DNA of 64,000 nucleotides from Anaspis maculata (lineage: Eukaryota; Arthropoda; Insecta; Coleoptera; Scraptiidae), in assembly GCA_949128115.1 (NCBI GenBank), contig OX421968.1:31028877-31092876 (forward strand). Direction: 5' to 3'. Below are positions 44,926 to 56,727 of this stretch, in pieces. The position numbers and the translations under genes were made by a program. Within the stretch, counting starts at the first letter, position 1. Every line of letters starts with the position of its first letter. A model generated the notes under the pieces. It made no database searches and had not been told where the DNA came from. It was given only the letters and a program-made list of their open reading frames with translations.

Positions 44926-45244
44926 TTTTTTTGCCCTGCATCAACAGCTAGGTTATTAGCAGGTTTTTGCCGTCGGGGTTTTTCTTTAACGATAACAATG
45001 AGGACGATAACAACGAAGTACCTACTGTAAGATTTGCATCTTTGGATCAGTGGGAGATTTATCAGTGGCGTTTTGTTTCGATGACTTTCTCGTTTCATCC
45101 CTCTTCCCGGGGCATCACCGCACGATAGTAGATGCCCCAGTACTAACAGACGCGTGAAAAAGTCCATCTGGCCCAGTGCGGATTTGAACCCGGGACCTTC
45201 GCCTTTGAAAGCGAGGCCGAGCTCACCGTGCTACCGACTGGGTT
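44926..45244 (-). mobile_element. tRNA-derived SINE (family 2) with 12-bp TSD
   Basis: The minus strand starts with a 71-nt tRNA-like head (45242 to 45172). CCCAGT/ACTGGG acceptor pairing, an anticodon-type loop CTTTCAA and the B box GGGTTCAAATCC are present. A ~235 bp body follows, ending GCAGGGC plus an A-tail (T-run 44926-44932 on the plus strand). CTACTAGTATTT occurs at 44914-44925 and 45245-45256: a perfect TSD marking recent retroposition. 45257-45714 shows nothing else. Confidence 0.85.
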
Positions 45245-45714
45245 CTACTAGTATTTGATGCGTCGTAAAACATTAAAAAAAATGGTGAATCGAAGTCGAT
45301 GAAACAATTCAGCACCATCTTCCATGCCCAGGGCTTGTTACTTTGCACTTACTTCCTCTCAGCCTTATACCCTTGACAGACTAGAAAGCACAATGATCAT
45401 TAAGCGTAAATTACGATATAAATTACTAGTGTGTCACGTCATCATTTACTCAATGATCATTTAGAACTAGGAGTAACCATATTCGCCGAATATTCGCCGG
45501 TGGTAGTGCATCATCGCCGTGATTTTTGAATATCATTGGCAAGCTTTTCTGCAATGAATCGCAATATCTGTCATCAAGTCTGTCATTTCGGTACGCCATT
45601 CAGACACGTATTTCTGGAATGGAGGAACTGGATTTTGTGTCTTGCCTCCTGCTCTCCTGCAACAACATCTCTTGTACCAATTTATGGGGTATTGCCCGTA
45701 GCGATCGAGGCCCG

Positions 45715-46135
45715 TAGCGTGCACGTATAAGCAAGTACGAAAAATTGAAAACTCCTCGTCTTTCATAAAAAATGACCACCTATTCGCGGAATTTGGATGA
45801 TATGAACATTGCAAACACGCTGCACAATATCGATTGGCGGCACTTTCATTTTTGGGCAAAGTCGAATTTATTGATGAGGAGATAAGTTTCCGTAAGTATC
45901 CGTGAGATGGGTAGGTACATGATGCCCGTGGCGTGCACGTACGAAAAATTATAGAATCTCCTCGCTTTACATAAGAAATGGCCACCTGCGCCCGTTCGCG
46001 AAAGTTGGATGATACGAACATTGCGAACTTGTAGCACAGTATCGGTTGGCGGTACTCCATTTTTGGCAAAGTCGAATTTATTGATGAGGGAATAGGTTTT
46101 CCCGTAAGTATCCGTGAGATAGGTAGGTACCTATA
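45715..46135. repeat. Two-copy tandem repeat, ~205 bp
   Basis: CGTGCACGTA...CGAAAAATT..., TTGGATGATA(T/C)GAACATTGC, AAAGTCGAATTTATTGATGAG and GTAAGTATCCGTGAGAT recur once each in both halves in direct orientation. The 207-codon minus-strand frame across it is explained by the repeat and shows no domain. Confidence 0.7.
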
Positions 46136-46384
46136 TGTATAAGTGTTTATTTCCATAAATATTTCATAAATAAGCTGAAACTATGCTAATAGCTTTTAAA
46201 CATGCTACCTCTAGATTAGGTATATTCCAAAACGACAGTCGTGAAAAATTTGAAATTTTGCAAAAGCAAGCGAAATGGAAGGTACTTATCGCAAAAGCAG
46301 TTGAAAAATTGCAAAAAAAGTTATAATGAACCACACGATAGATTTGCTATGTTCTGGACGTTACCATTACCATCACCATTGACA

Positions 46385-46864
46385 TTAGAGAGTTATTGCA
46401 GAATGCCATTTTACTGCACGGCACTATTAAAGGAGGCGTTAATAAAATACTGCTTACCTTATATTTGGTTGCAGAATTAGAGTTATTGCAGATCGCAAAC
46501 TTCCTACTCCCTCTACTTACACCCTTTAACGGGTGTTACTAAGCGCATGCCGCATGCAAATTGCATGCGGGACACAAGGACCCCTTCGACGGCCCTGATT
46601 TTTTGCACACTTGTACTGCAAGGCCTGTGGAGTCTATCTGCACAAAAGTAGCCCCCTATTTAATAACGTAGGGCAGTTTGCTCAAACTTGGAGGAATATA
46701 GGCAACCAACAATACACTCACAATAAGGCCATTTTTGGGACTTGTCAAAATAAAGTATAAATAAGGTCGACCTAAAGAGTGTGCACAAATAAAGGCAGGC
46801 ACTATCCTTATTAAGGGAAATTTAACGTCGCACTAATCTGCGCAAGCATAGGTGTCAAAATAGT
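46385..46864. repeat. Dispersed repeat, copy 2 of the 3405-3893 family
   Basis: Same orientation and near-colinear match to 3405-3893. It stops at ...GGTGTCAAAATAGT exactly where a hAT element begins. Confidence 0.8.
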
Positions 46865-47739
46865 CAGGGCCGTGGCGTGGTAGTGAAGCACCTGGAGCAA
46901 AGAAGCCATTGGCGCCCTATTTGTAAAGAAAATACGAGCGAAGCGTGCAAGGTAGCGCCGCAGGCGAAATTTTTTGAGATAATATAATAATGCTAATAAT
47001 AATAATAGCAAAATCATTGATTTCGATTGTTTTCTCAATTTTTTTCAATTGTTTTAGGTACTTTGTATAATGATTTTTCATAATATTTCTTTTCACTTAT
47101 CTTTTTTCAATTTCACTCGTATCAATATTTGTTTTACCAATGAAATACGAGTAGTGGTACTTTACCAATAATGAGATAAAAATTCTCAGATCTAAGGAAT
47201 AATAATCTGCAAATTTAAAATTAAAAAAAAGCGTAATAATAAAGAGTATGCTTAATTATTATCTACGAAAAAAAGATTCGGTTTCCGGCGAATTTCCCCC
47301 TAGACCTTTTACCAGACGATGAAGTAAGTAGTATTTTCTATGTACAAGAAACGCTTGAATACAAATTGAAAAACATACTTAAATCAGATGAATACATCAT
47401 GTTTCTATAAAAAGATGGATACCATTATACCATTATTGGCAAAGTACCACTACTCGTATTTCATTGGTAAAAGAAATATTGATACGAGTGAAATTAAAAA
47501 AAGATAAGTGAAAAGAAATATCATGAAAAATCATTATACAAAGTACCTAAAACAATTGAAAAAAATTGAGAAAACAATCGAAATCAATGATTTTGCTATT
47601 ATTATTATTAGCATTATTATATTATCTCAAAAAGTTTCGCCTGCGGCGCTACCTTGCTCGCTTTGCTCGTATTTTCTTTACAAATAGGACGCCAATGGCT
47701 TCTTTGCTCCAGGTGCTTCAGTACCTCGCCACGGCCCTG
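46865..47739. mobile_element. hAT-type palindromic element, 875 bp
   Basis: CAGGGCCGTGGCGTGGTAGT and its mirror (CGCCACGGCCCTG at 47739) bound arms matching for ~350 bp, including GCACCTGGAGCAAAGAAGCC and AATACGAGTAGTGGTACTTT. Mirror-image 68-75 aa frames (46811-47038, 47566-47772) are arms, not genes. The flanking 8-mers AAAATAGT and ATGTTATC do not match. Confidence 0.75.
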
Positions 47740-50105
47740 ATGTTATCAGCTGTCAAAGTTGGTACTGGATGAACCGCGGAACCTTCAAAAAGCGCACTTT
47801 TTTAGTTCCTGTCATTGAGTCTGCTTTTCTTGCAGGTAGATGCTGTAAACGAAATATGTAGAATAACTTCTGCCTAAAAAACCCTGGTTACAGAAAATAT
47901 GTCCTTATAGTTTTTGAAATACAGGGTGTCCCGTGTTTAATCGCAAAGATTTTGCCAGTCGATAGAGCATCAGAAAAGAATGAAATATGCATATAAAAAT
48001 TTTGTTCAAAAACCCGTAATAACGGAGATGCAACTCTTCAAAGTTGGAAAACAAATACAGTTCTTTTCACCTAACTTTTATACTGGTCAACCGATTGACG
48101 TCAAATTTCTTACACGTATTCACTGAACAAATGCCTATGAACCTCGAATAACACATTTGGTGAGAACAGCCCCATGGCGTAGATAGGGGTGGTTGCGCCC
48201 CTTTTATCATTCCTAATTTTTTCCTCGCTGTAAATTTTTCGAAATCAGTACCATTTTCAAGTTGTTCATTCAATTTTGAGCCAAAAGTTGCTCCTGCAAA
48301 ATTTCGATAGGAGGCATACTTTCTGAGATAATTCAGTTTGAAAAATCCTAGTCAATCTTGCTACTCCTCATAATTTTAGTTGCTTAAAATTTGCATTGCT
48401 GCATCATTGGAGATAATCAGTTCCAAATTCACACAAGTGATGTTGAGATCATCAAGTATCATAACGTAAGATCGATTTTGATCAAAACAATCCAGTGGCG
48501 TAGAATTAGGGAGCTTTCTTACTTACATCCACTCATCTGCTACACCACTAGATATTTTTCAAAATCAATAATTTTATTGAATTTGTCGTTTGATCCAGAA
48601 AAAAAAATTGCCCTTGTGAAACTTTGATTGGAGACTTCGTTTTCGAGTTATTCGAACTTTAAAGTTCTGAGTCGAAAAAATGGCTGGCATATCGAGGAAA
48701 ACAGCAAACGATTTAATCAATCTTGTTTTCAATTATTCATGTTGATTAATGTACCACTTTCTTTTGATTTTACTCACGTTGTGTGAGTTCATACCTACAA
48801 TTACCTTGATTTTACAGTTCATCAATTTTGAAGAAAGTTGAACTAGGAAAAAAATTTCATTAGCGGTACAGAAGCCGGGATGGAAGACAAAATTGCATGT
48901 CAGTCAATGTATGTTACAATTAATATTTTTGTTCTCTAGTCATGGTACCTATCTGCTTCTAAAATAGCAGGGACTTGAATTTTACGTTTTTTTTTTTATT
49001 AATCTCAAACTTTGAAATTTGAATAACTCGAAAACGAGGCCTCCAATCAAAATTTCACAAGAGCAACTTTTTTTTCTGAATCGAAAGACAAATTGAAAAA
49101 AATTAATTTAAAAAAATATCCAGTAGCGTAGCAGATAAGTGGATGTAAGATAGGAAACCCCCTGATTCTACGCCACTGGATTGTTCAGATCAAAATCGTT
49201 CTCACGTTATGATACTTGATGATCTCAACACCACTTGTGTGAATTAAGAACTGATTATCTCCAATGATGTAGCAATGCAAATTTCAAGCTTTTGTTGCAA
49301 GATTGATCAGAAATCTTCAAACTAAATTATCTCGAAAAGTAAGCCTCCTATCGAAATTTTGCAGGAGCAACTTTTTGCTCAAAATTGAATGAACAACTCG
49401 AAAATGGTATTGATTTTGGAAAATTTGCAGTGAGGAAAAAATTAGGGATGATAAAAGGGGCGCAACCACCCCTATCTACGCCATGGAGCTGTTTTCACCA
49501 AATGTGTTAATCGAGGTTTATAGGCATATGGTTAGTGAATACGTGTAAGAAATTTGACGCAAATCGGTTGAACAGTATGAAAGTTAGGTGAAAAGAACTG
49601 TATTTGTTTTCCAACTTTGAAGAGCTGTATCTCCGTTATTGCGGGTTTTTGAACAAAATGTTTATATGCATGTCTCATTCTTTTCTGATGCTCTATCGAT
49701 TAGAATGCAGCATCTTCATTTTTCTGGTTTAAAAGGAATTTGAACTTAAAATGAACCCTCCCCCCTCGAATTATAAAATAATTAGTGTTACGATCACTAT
49801 ATTGTCATATCTTGTGCAAAATATATTTTCCTTGCAAATGCGACTTTTGAATAGAAACCTCGATAGAAACCTAATCACGGCCGAAATCTTGAGAATTTGT
49901 ACTTTTTTTCGTTGGACGCATATATCTTGAAAATTACAAGAACCAGAAATAATCTGTAACCGGGTTTCTTTCAAGAATACTTCATTCTACATATTCCGTT
50001 GATAGCGTTTACCTGCAGGAAAATCAGACTTGAAATCAGGGAAAAAGTGCCCTTTTTGAAGGTCCCGCGGTTGATCCAGTACCAACTTTGACCGCTGATA
50101 ACGTC
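47740..50105. mobile_element. Concentric palindrome with CAGGGTGTCCC core
   Basis: Outer arms GTTATCAGC.GTCAAAGTTGG, GATG/CATC.ACCGCGG-type sequence and GTAACC lie at about 47741-47900 and mirrored at 49955-50100. Inside, TA|CAGGGTGTCCCGTG starts at 47922 with arms (CGATAGAGCATCAGAAAAGA; AACTGTATTTGTTTTCC) mirrored to about 49705, where the right end is lost. Arms carry CAGTGGCGTAGA-type words as in other palindromes. Confidence 0.7.
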
Positions 50106-51209
50106 CAAGATACAAATTGTGACGGCATTGCAGTCAAAGCATATTAAAGCTGGTTCAATTGTCTTCCAAGAAATGTTTAGCACAACCCGAGGCACAACCA
50201 TATCCGTCCACGGACAATGACTGTATGGTCTCTTGCTTGAGTGAGAACCTGCAGTTTGACGGCCAGAATTCGGCTGACAACTTCGAGCAATTTTCAGGGT
50301 CGACTTCCGAAGACTGTATTTCGGTAACCGTTTATTGCACAGCAATGGCTGTGGCATCATTTTGTTCTAAATAAGATGCTCTTTAATTGGACCTTGAGAC
50401 ATTTTGATCGATAATAATCACCGTTCACGAGTGAAAAACTGTCAATTTACACGAATCGGGCTCCTTAGGGCCCCATAAAAATTTTTCCTGGATCGAGAAT
50501 TTCCGAGAATTTTGATATGTTGTTCCTCATGATACATAGGACTTGTAACCAAAAATTCAGCCAGTAACTGATTTATTCAAGGTCTGGGACCATAATGACT
50601 GGGCTAGAAGATTTTCAATCCTTGCAATCCTATCGTTGATAATTTTGCGGAATGTTAATCATACCTTCCATCATTGTAAATTAACAACAATTAATAAGGT
50701 ACTACTGCCTGACCCTGATGTTGACGCTTGTCAGAAAAAAATATTCGAACGAATTATCAACGATCGGCTAGCTTCGGGCTAGATCCTCCAGGCTTTGCCT
50801 GGAGGCTTACCTTGCCCTCAGCAGTAATGATGTATTCCCCGTTTCGGTATGTAATATACTATTACTTTATAGTTTAAAGCGTAAAATTCGCATTCACCGA
50901 ACCGAACCAGTTTGCTTTTTGGGATCCCGTAGGCGACCGGGCAGGTGTCTTTAAGACATCGGACAGATGAGGGGTCCACTCAGCACGATAATAGCCTATC
51001 ATCGGCCTCATTCCATCGTGGGAGTTACCAAGAAGCCCGTGACCATCAGCATCAGCTCGAGGTTATCGAGTCGGAAAGGCGTTGAGGAATCACAATTAGA
51101 TGTGTAAATTGAACGATACTGTGTGCGAACTGCAGTGGCATATTAGGCCAATTAGGCGTCCAAAGCCTGAACAAAAAATTGACCTCCCCCCAACTTATTG
51201 ATTTTTTTT
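50106..51209. other. Intergenic stretch
   Basis: No gene supported. CCTCCAGGC-TTT-GCCTGGAGG at 50785-50805 is a perfect short hairpin without a U-tract; its significance is unknown. Confidence 0.4.
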
Positions 51210-51730
51210 TCGGAACATCTCCTCGGGGAATGAAGCAAGAGCCCTGGAACTTTTTCCGATGGATTGCTGATGTTCCTAAGGTTGGCCAGTGGGCATTATT
51301 TTTTTATCCATGCATAGTTACCATTATTATTATTATTATTATTATCAAAAAACAAAGATTTCCTGTGCACTTCTAAGAAGTTGAACTTCTCCTCGGAGAA
51401 TGAAGCTAGAGCCCTGGAACTTTGTCCTTTGGACAGCTTAGATCCCCAAGGGTGGTCAGTGGGCAGATTGGATTCCATGATTCCGCCGCCATCTTGGCTG
51501 CCATGATGAAATTTCTTATTAGTGGAACGATTTTCATGAAACTTGGAACTTACCCTTGTCTCTCGCCTTGTCTCGTATGATCATTCTTCTTTTCAAGCTG
51601 AGTTTTATGATTCCGCCGCCATTTTGGCCTCTATATTGAAATCTCTCATTAGTGGAACGATTGTCATGGAATGTGAAACTTACTCTTGTCCCCGTCCCCT
51701 ATGATATGAACATTCTTATTTTCAAGCTAG
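51210..51730. repeat. Two small tandem duplications and an (ATT)n microsatellite
   Basis: CTCCTCGG.GAATGAAGC.AGAGCCCTGGAAC occurs at about 51220 and 51390. ATGATTCCGCCGCCAT(C/T)TTGG with ~120 following bases occurs at 51477 and 51608. (ATT)n lies at 51322-51345. No gene. Confidence 0.65.
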
Positions 51731-51763
51731 ACTTAATTTCTATAAGTGACAGATCTGCACTAA

Positions 51764-52260
51764 AGGTGGGTTCAGTCAGCTTGGTTTTAGTTTTAGTCGT
51801 AGTCGTTGTCGTAAATTTGAAAGTAGAAAGCACGCGTCATATGCGCGGCGTTCATACAGAGTTTTAGTTTTAATTTTAGTCGTAAGAATTCCGAACTTTG
51901 TCGTATGATGCCGACTTGCAGATTGCGTAATTACCGGTATAAGGTATGAGCATGGATGGTGATGGTAATGTGTTGTATGTATCAATAAAAAAATTGCATA
52001 AGCATTTGCTTCGATTTCAGAGGAGTTGTACTCCTCATAAATGTAAGCAAATACTTATTTATGCTTATTTTTTTTACGAGTTTTTATATTAATACTACCC
52101 ATTATGAACACGGACCGTATGAAGATGAAGGTTCGCGCAGTATCATTCGAGCTCCTATTGGTCAATTCTTACGACTAAATCTTGCTGTATGAACGCTCTT
52201 CTCTGTTACGACAACGACTAAAACTAAAACAGCGACTAAATAAGCTGACTGAACGCACCT
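51764..52260. mobile_element. PIF/Harbinger-type MITE with TAA TSD
   Basis: AGGTGGGTTCAGTCAGCTT / AAGCTGACTGAACGCACCT ends, with arms continuing as GACTAAAACT-type repeats. TSD TAA at 51761-51763 and 52261-52263. TWA duplication and these ends fit PIF/Harbinger. The same family occurs at 57683-58687. Confidence 0.85.
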
Positions 52261-52263
52261 TAA

Positions 52264-52797
52264 GAAAATGCGCTATTGCGACTCACGCACAGGGGCGGAC
52301 TGGCCAAGGCCGTCAGGCCGCGATCCCGGCCTAGATTTATGGCGAAGGGCCCCTAAAACTTCGGTCGATTAGGGGCCCCCGCAGACCAAAAGTAGGTAAT
52401 TTGGTCCCCCGAGGCCCCCTTCCTGTTATTTTTTCTTCAATAAAGGGCAGTGATATTATAGCGCAATAGATGGATGTAGTTCAGTAGTAAGAATTCACAG
52501 TTTGTGACAATGAATATGGTTACAGTAGGAAGTTGCGCTTTTAAGCTGCTGAGTTCCTAGAAGATGTTTGAATTTTTTTTTATTCATCAGGCCACCAGGT
52601 AGGTAGGTTTTAGCAGGTAGTTACAAATACTTCCACCCATAATAATGATTTCGATTTTAAATTAAAAAAAGTCTCAGCCTGTGACCCCCCCCCTCAACGT
52701 CACAGGGAGGCCCCCAAATCACACCAGCGCAGCGGCCTAACTTTTATAACCCCAGTCCGCCCCTGCTCACGCACGTGAGGGGATATTCACTTGTTTA
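52264..52797 (+). mobile_element. 3' tail of the HINE-like element, split by a hAT MITE
   Basis: GAAAATGCGCTATTGCGACTCACGCA (52264-52289), interrupted, resumes as CGTGAGG...CACTTGTTT (52774-52797). It matches the tail of 8316-10367, including its terminal hairpin. Confidence 0.65.
52290..52765 (+). mobile_element. hAT MITE family A, copy 4 (476 bp)
   Basis: CAGGGGCGGACTGG ends and perfect 8-bp TSD CTCACGCA (52282-52289, 52766-52773). The target is the hairpin at the 3' end of the HINE-like tail. Confidence 0.95.
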
Positions 52798-53935
52798 GTG
52801 TTTGATGTAGCAATTTCATCTTCAATGTTTATTTTGTCATTGTCATTCAATTATTTTGATAATGATGAGACAAAATGGGGCCGTTTCGTCGAATAGCTAT
52901 TTTATTTGTTAAAATTAAAGTTTCTGTTCGATGGCAACAACGTTAAAATGACTGTTGAATTTGGTGTTGGCAATTCAACACTTCTTGCGGTGTACCTTGT
53001 CAACAAATGCTGTTATGAAAATTATGAGACCAGAATGAGCTCAAGGAGAAATAAGCTGACCGGAAACAACTTGAGCTAAGTCAGTTTTTCATGGTTCCGC
53101 ATGAGAAAAAATTATTCTCAAATCAAGAAAAAATACACGTTTGCCGAAAGAACTATCTGTTTTCAATCACGAAGAATGGTACTGGCGTGGCAGGAAATGC
53201 TATCAAGGGTTTCAATAAAGTCATATGGTTCAAATGCGGTAGGTGACACGGCGATAGACAGTGGATTGGTGAAAACTGAGTCTTTTCAGGTCCTTCGGCA
53301 CCATCTTTTTAAGATGGCGGCCTTAAGCTACTCGATACGAAAATCTTTCATATAGCTTAATTACATTCTAGTGTTGTGGGGAATCCAAAAAAGTATGATA
53401 CGTCAAGTCCCCAGGGCGGAAACCAAAATCATGATTTCTGGCTTCTGGCTCAACGACTATTTATGTAGTTTGTGAATTTGGAAATAATTCGAAAAAATAT
53501 GCATACAAAACGTCTTTTTTCGATGTGTCAGCTATCGATAGGAGAATTAATCCACAAAATTTCACTCGAATTCATTGGATCGTTCTAGATACGGCTTATT
53601 AAAAAATTCGAAAAAATACATGAATCATCCTGTAACTTCGAAACGAACAGCGTTAGAAAAATTTCAAAGCCAGATCCTGGCTTGCCTGAAAAAACTGGAC
53701 CTATCCTTGAGCTTTGTCCATTTGGTGGTGAATCACCCTGTATACTCACAGGTGTACACTTCCTGCCACGTTCGGTCACAGACCGACCCGCTTCTGATTT
53801 ATTGACCTGCGACCATCAAACTGCTCCACAAGATGCAGATATTTTCACAAAAATCCCGGATACTGACTGGGCTTCACCACATGACGAGAATCGTCAAGAC
53901 CCAAGCTATGCAAAAGACGAACCTGCTTTTGAGTC
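52798..53935. other. Intergenic stretch with palindrome remnants
   Basis: About 53600-53750 resembles the outer ~110 bp of the palindrome at 17250 (TCCTGTAAC..TCGAAACG; AAAAAACTGGA.CTATCCTT; CACCCTGTATAC) in one arm only. Short frames elsewhere are unconvincing. Confidence 0.45.
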
Positions 53936-56727
53936 ATAGTCCTAGCGGTATAAGCAAAATTTCATAAAAATGGTTTTAATTGTGACAAAAGTGTGAAATT
54001 TGGTGTGTGGATTCCTAAAAGCATTTAAAAGGTTTTTAGAAGGGGGGCCAAGGAAAATTTTGATTTTGATTTTTCAATTTTTTGTGACGTCATTTTTTTT
54101 CTTTTTTCTTTCTTTTTGAAACTATTTGAGATTTTTTACTTTTGTCTTTGTACTATGGTGAGCAATTGCTTATTCCAAGAAACGGAAGAGAAAATTAGCG
54201 AGCAAAATTATTTGAACTGAAATGATGACGTTTTTTGTAAAAATCAAACTTTTCCATTTTTTTCGAAGAATATTGTGAATATGTGAAAAATAGAAAAAGG
54301 CAATTATTCCTCAAAAAAGCCCTATTAGAAGTACTGGAAGTGTTTCTCCAAATTCCAAGCCGTTTTCGAGATATTTGGAAAAATGTTTTTCTTGCAATTG
54401 TTTCTTCGTATTAGCTCCGATTACATCAAACACATCACAGGGCTCTTTTTTCTTGGAAATATACTTAGGAATGATCAGACCGAAGATTTCTTAGTTATTT
54501 ATTGTAAATTGTGATTTTCCCAGTGGCGTAGATCATGGAAATTCGAACCATTTCTACCTTCTCGCCGTACTTTCTACACCACTTGATTATTCAGATATAT
54601 GACATTTTGCCATCATGATCATCTAAGGTCACCTAGTATGACACTTCTTTTGAAAACAAGATGAGATCGACGATCTTGAGCACACAATTTTTCCGCTGAT
54701 CAGATCGACTGCTGAATATTACATTTTGTAACACCTCCTCGATTATCTCCATCATGACTGTTTTAAATACATTATGATTTATTGTTCCCCCAAACTGAAA
54801 ATTATTCACTTTATCAACAGTAAAGTTGGAGCCATCAATGGCGTCGAAGGCATACATGTCATCGCATCTATTTTGTAATTATTGCGGTTTGGAACATAGG
54901 AAAATACCTACCTATTTGTTTGTAAATATTTGTATTTTATTTGGCAAGATGATCATGAAAAGCCACCTGTTACGATATTCTATTTAAAAACTCTGGGGGG
55001 ACAATCAACTATAATTTATCTAAAACAGTCATGATGGAGATGATCGAGGAGATGATACAAGATGCCATGTTTCGCTGTCGATCTGATCAGCGAAAAAATT
55101 GTGTGCTTTTTAAATGAAGTGTCATGCTAGGTGACATCCTAATGCCAAAATGTCATATATTTTCCAAATAATATCGAGTGGTGCAAAAAGTACGGTGAGA
55201 GGGTAGAAATGGCTCGAATTTCTATGATCTACGCCACTGAAAAAATTATAATTTACAATGAACTCCTAAGAAATCTTCGGTCTGATCATTCTGAAGTGTA
55301 TTTTTAAGAAAAAAGAACCCTGTTATGTGTTTGATGAAATAGGAGCTAATATGAAGAAACAGTCGCAAGAAAAAACATATTTCTAAATATCTCGAAAACG
55401 GCTTGGAATTTGGAGAAACACTTCAATAACTTCTGATAGGGCTTCTTTTGAGGGATAATTGCCGTTTTTATTTTTTTACATATTCACAATATTTTTCGAA
55501 AAAAATTGATTTTTACAAAAAACACCATCATTTCAGTTCAATCAATTTTTTTCGCAAATTTTCTTTTCCGTTTCTTGGATTAGGCAATTACTCCCCATAA
55601 TACAAAAGCAAAAGTCAAAAATATAGGATAGTTGCAAAAATGAAAAAAAACAACAAGTGAGTATGCCTTCACGTGCGTGAGTCTCAGTAGCGCATTTTCT
55701 TAAAGAGGCATATTACGAATGTAAAAAAATTTGGTTGAAGGAGAAACATCATTCTTTGCCCACTCTCTTCAGTCGAAACTCATTGTGATTTTTTGTTATC
55801 AGAATGGGGTACTCGTCAATGAAACAGATTTGAATGAAAATTCTTTCAATCATCAATATTTTTTTGTTTGGAGGCGGAAGCTGGGAGTAGCCACTAATCA
55901 ACAGTAGCCTATTCTTTCCCATTTTTAGTCGGCTATCCATATAGCGAAAGAATTAGATCGTTATGTCTTCGGGTTGATGTTTTTCATTCATCTCTTACTT
56001 TGGGGGCGGCAGCATTCGGGAAAGTAACTGTAGCACAGTTTGAGTTGGGGGTTTCCAAATGTTTAAGGAAATTATGACAATCAATGAAAATTGTGGAAGT
56101 TGTTTTTTTTTTTGTTTGGGGGGCGGGAGCTGGAGGCGGCGGTTAATCAAAAGTGGCCTATCTTTCCCCATTTTCAGTAAGCTATCTATATAGCGGAAGA
56201 ATTAAATCTGTATGTCTTCAGGTTTATGTTTTACATTTATCTCTTGCTTTGGGGGCGGCGTGTGGGAGTGGCAGAGTTTGGCAAAGAAATTCTTGCACAG
56301 TTTGAGTTGAGAGTTTCCGAATGTTTGAGGTAAAATCAACATCTGAATCAGTGAAAATTGTTGAAAGTTGCACTTTTTTCTTTTGGGGGCGGCGTAATAT
56401 AGACATTCAATATAGCCTAGCCCTCCTTGGGGAGTGGCAGCTATGTAACAGCGAAAAAATTAGAAAGCTAGGGCGTCTAGTTTGGGAGGAGTTCGAGGAA
56501 CGGACGGACGGACGGACGGACGAACAGACGGACAAAGCGGTTGCAATAGCGATTTTCATCAAGATGGAAAATGCGCTAAAAATGACGTCACAAAAAATTA
56601 AAAAATTAAAATCAAAATTTTCTTGGCTTCCCTTCTAAAAACCTTTTAAATGCTTTTAGGAGTCCACACACCAAATTTCACCCTTTTGTCACAATTAGAG
56701 CCATTTTTACGTGTACCGCTAGGACTA
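53936..56727. mobile_element. Large palindrome with a secondary insertion in one arm
   Basis: ATAGTCCTAGCGGTA at the left is mirrored at 56712-56727. Arms (GTGTGTGGA.TCCTAAAAGCAT; TTTTTTGTGACGTCATTT; CAATTGCTTA.TCCAAGAAACG; CATGACTGTTTTA) pair from 53936-54800 with 55000-55650 plus 56577-56727. The right arm is interrupted by 55651-56580. The apex is near 54900. No TA|CAGGGTG end is seen. Confidence 0.75.
55651..56580 (-). mobile_element. HINE-like element, reverse copy
   Basis: Reverse complement of the ends of 8316-10367 with about two and a half minisatellite units instead of six and the GGAC microsatellite. The opposite arm of the host palindrome gives the empty site: an A/T run next to TGACGTCA. 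Both borders are therefore precise to within the A-run. Confidence 0.75.

Noticed and set aside
45172..45242. Functional tRNA gene (Glu-like)
   Set aside because: The tRNA-like block is the head of a SINE with body, A-tail and TSD.
45533..46156. 207-codon minus-strand ORF
   Set aside because: It spans a two-copy tandem repeat and its protein repeats reflect the DNA repeat; competing frames in the same repeat are equally open.
46811..47772. Two near-identical 68-75 aa ORFs on opposite strands
   Set aside because: They are the mirror arms of one hAT palindrome, not a gene pair.
52282..52773. Paired CTCACGCA as a site-specific recombination site
   Set aside because: It is the 8-bp TSD of a hAT MITE; other family copies have different TSDs.
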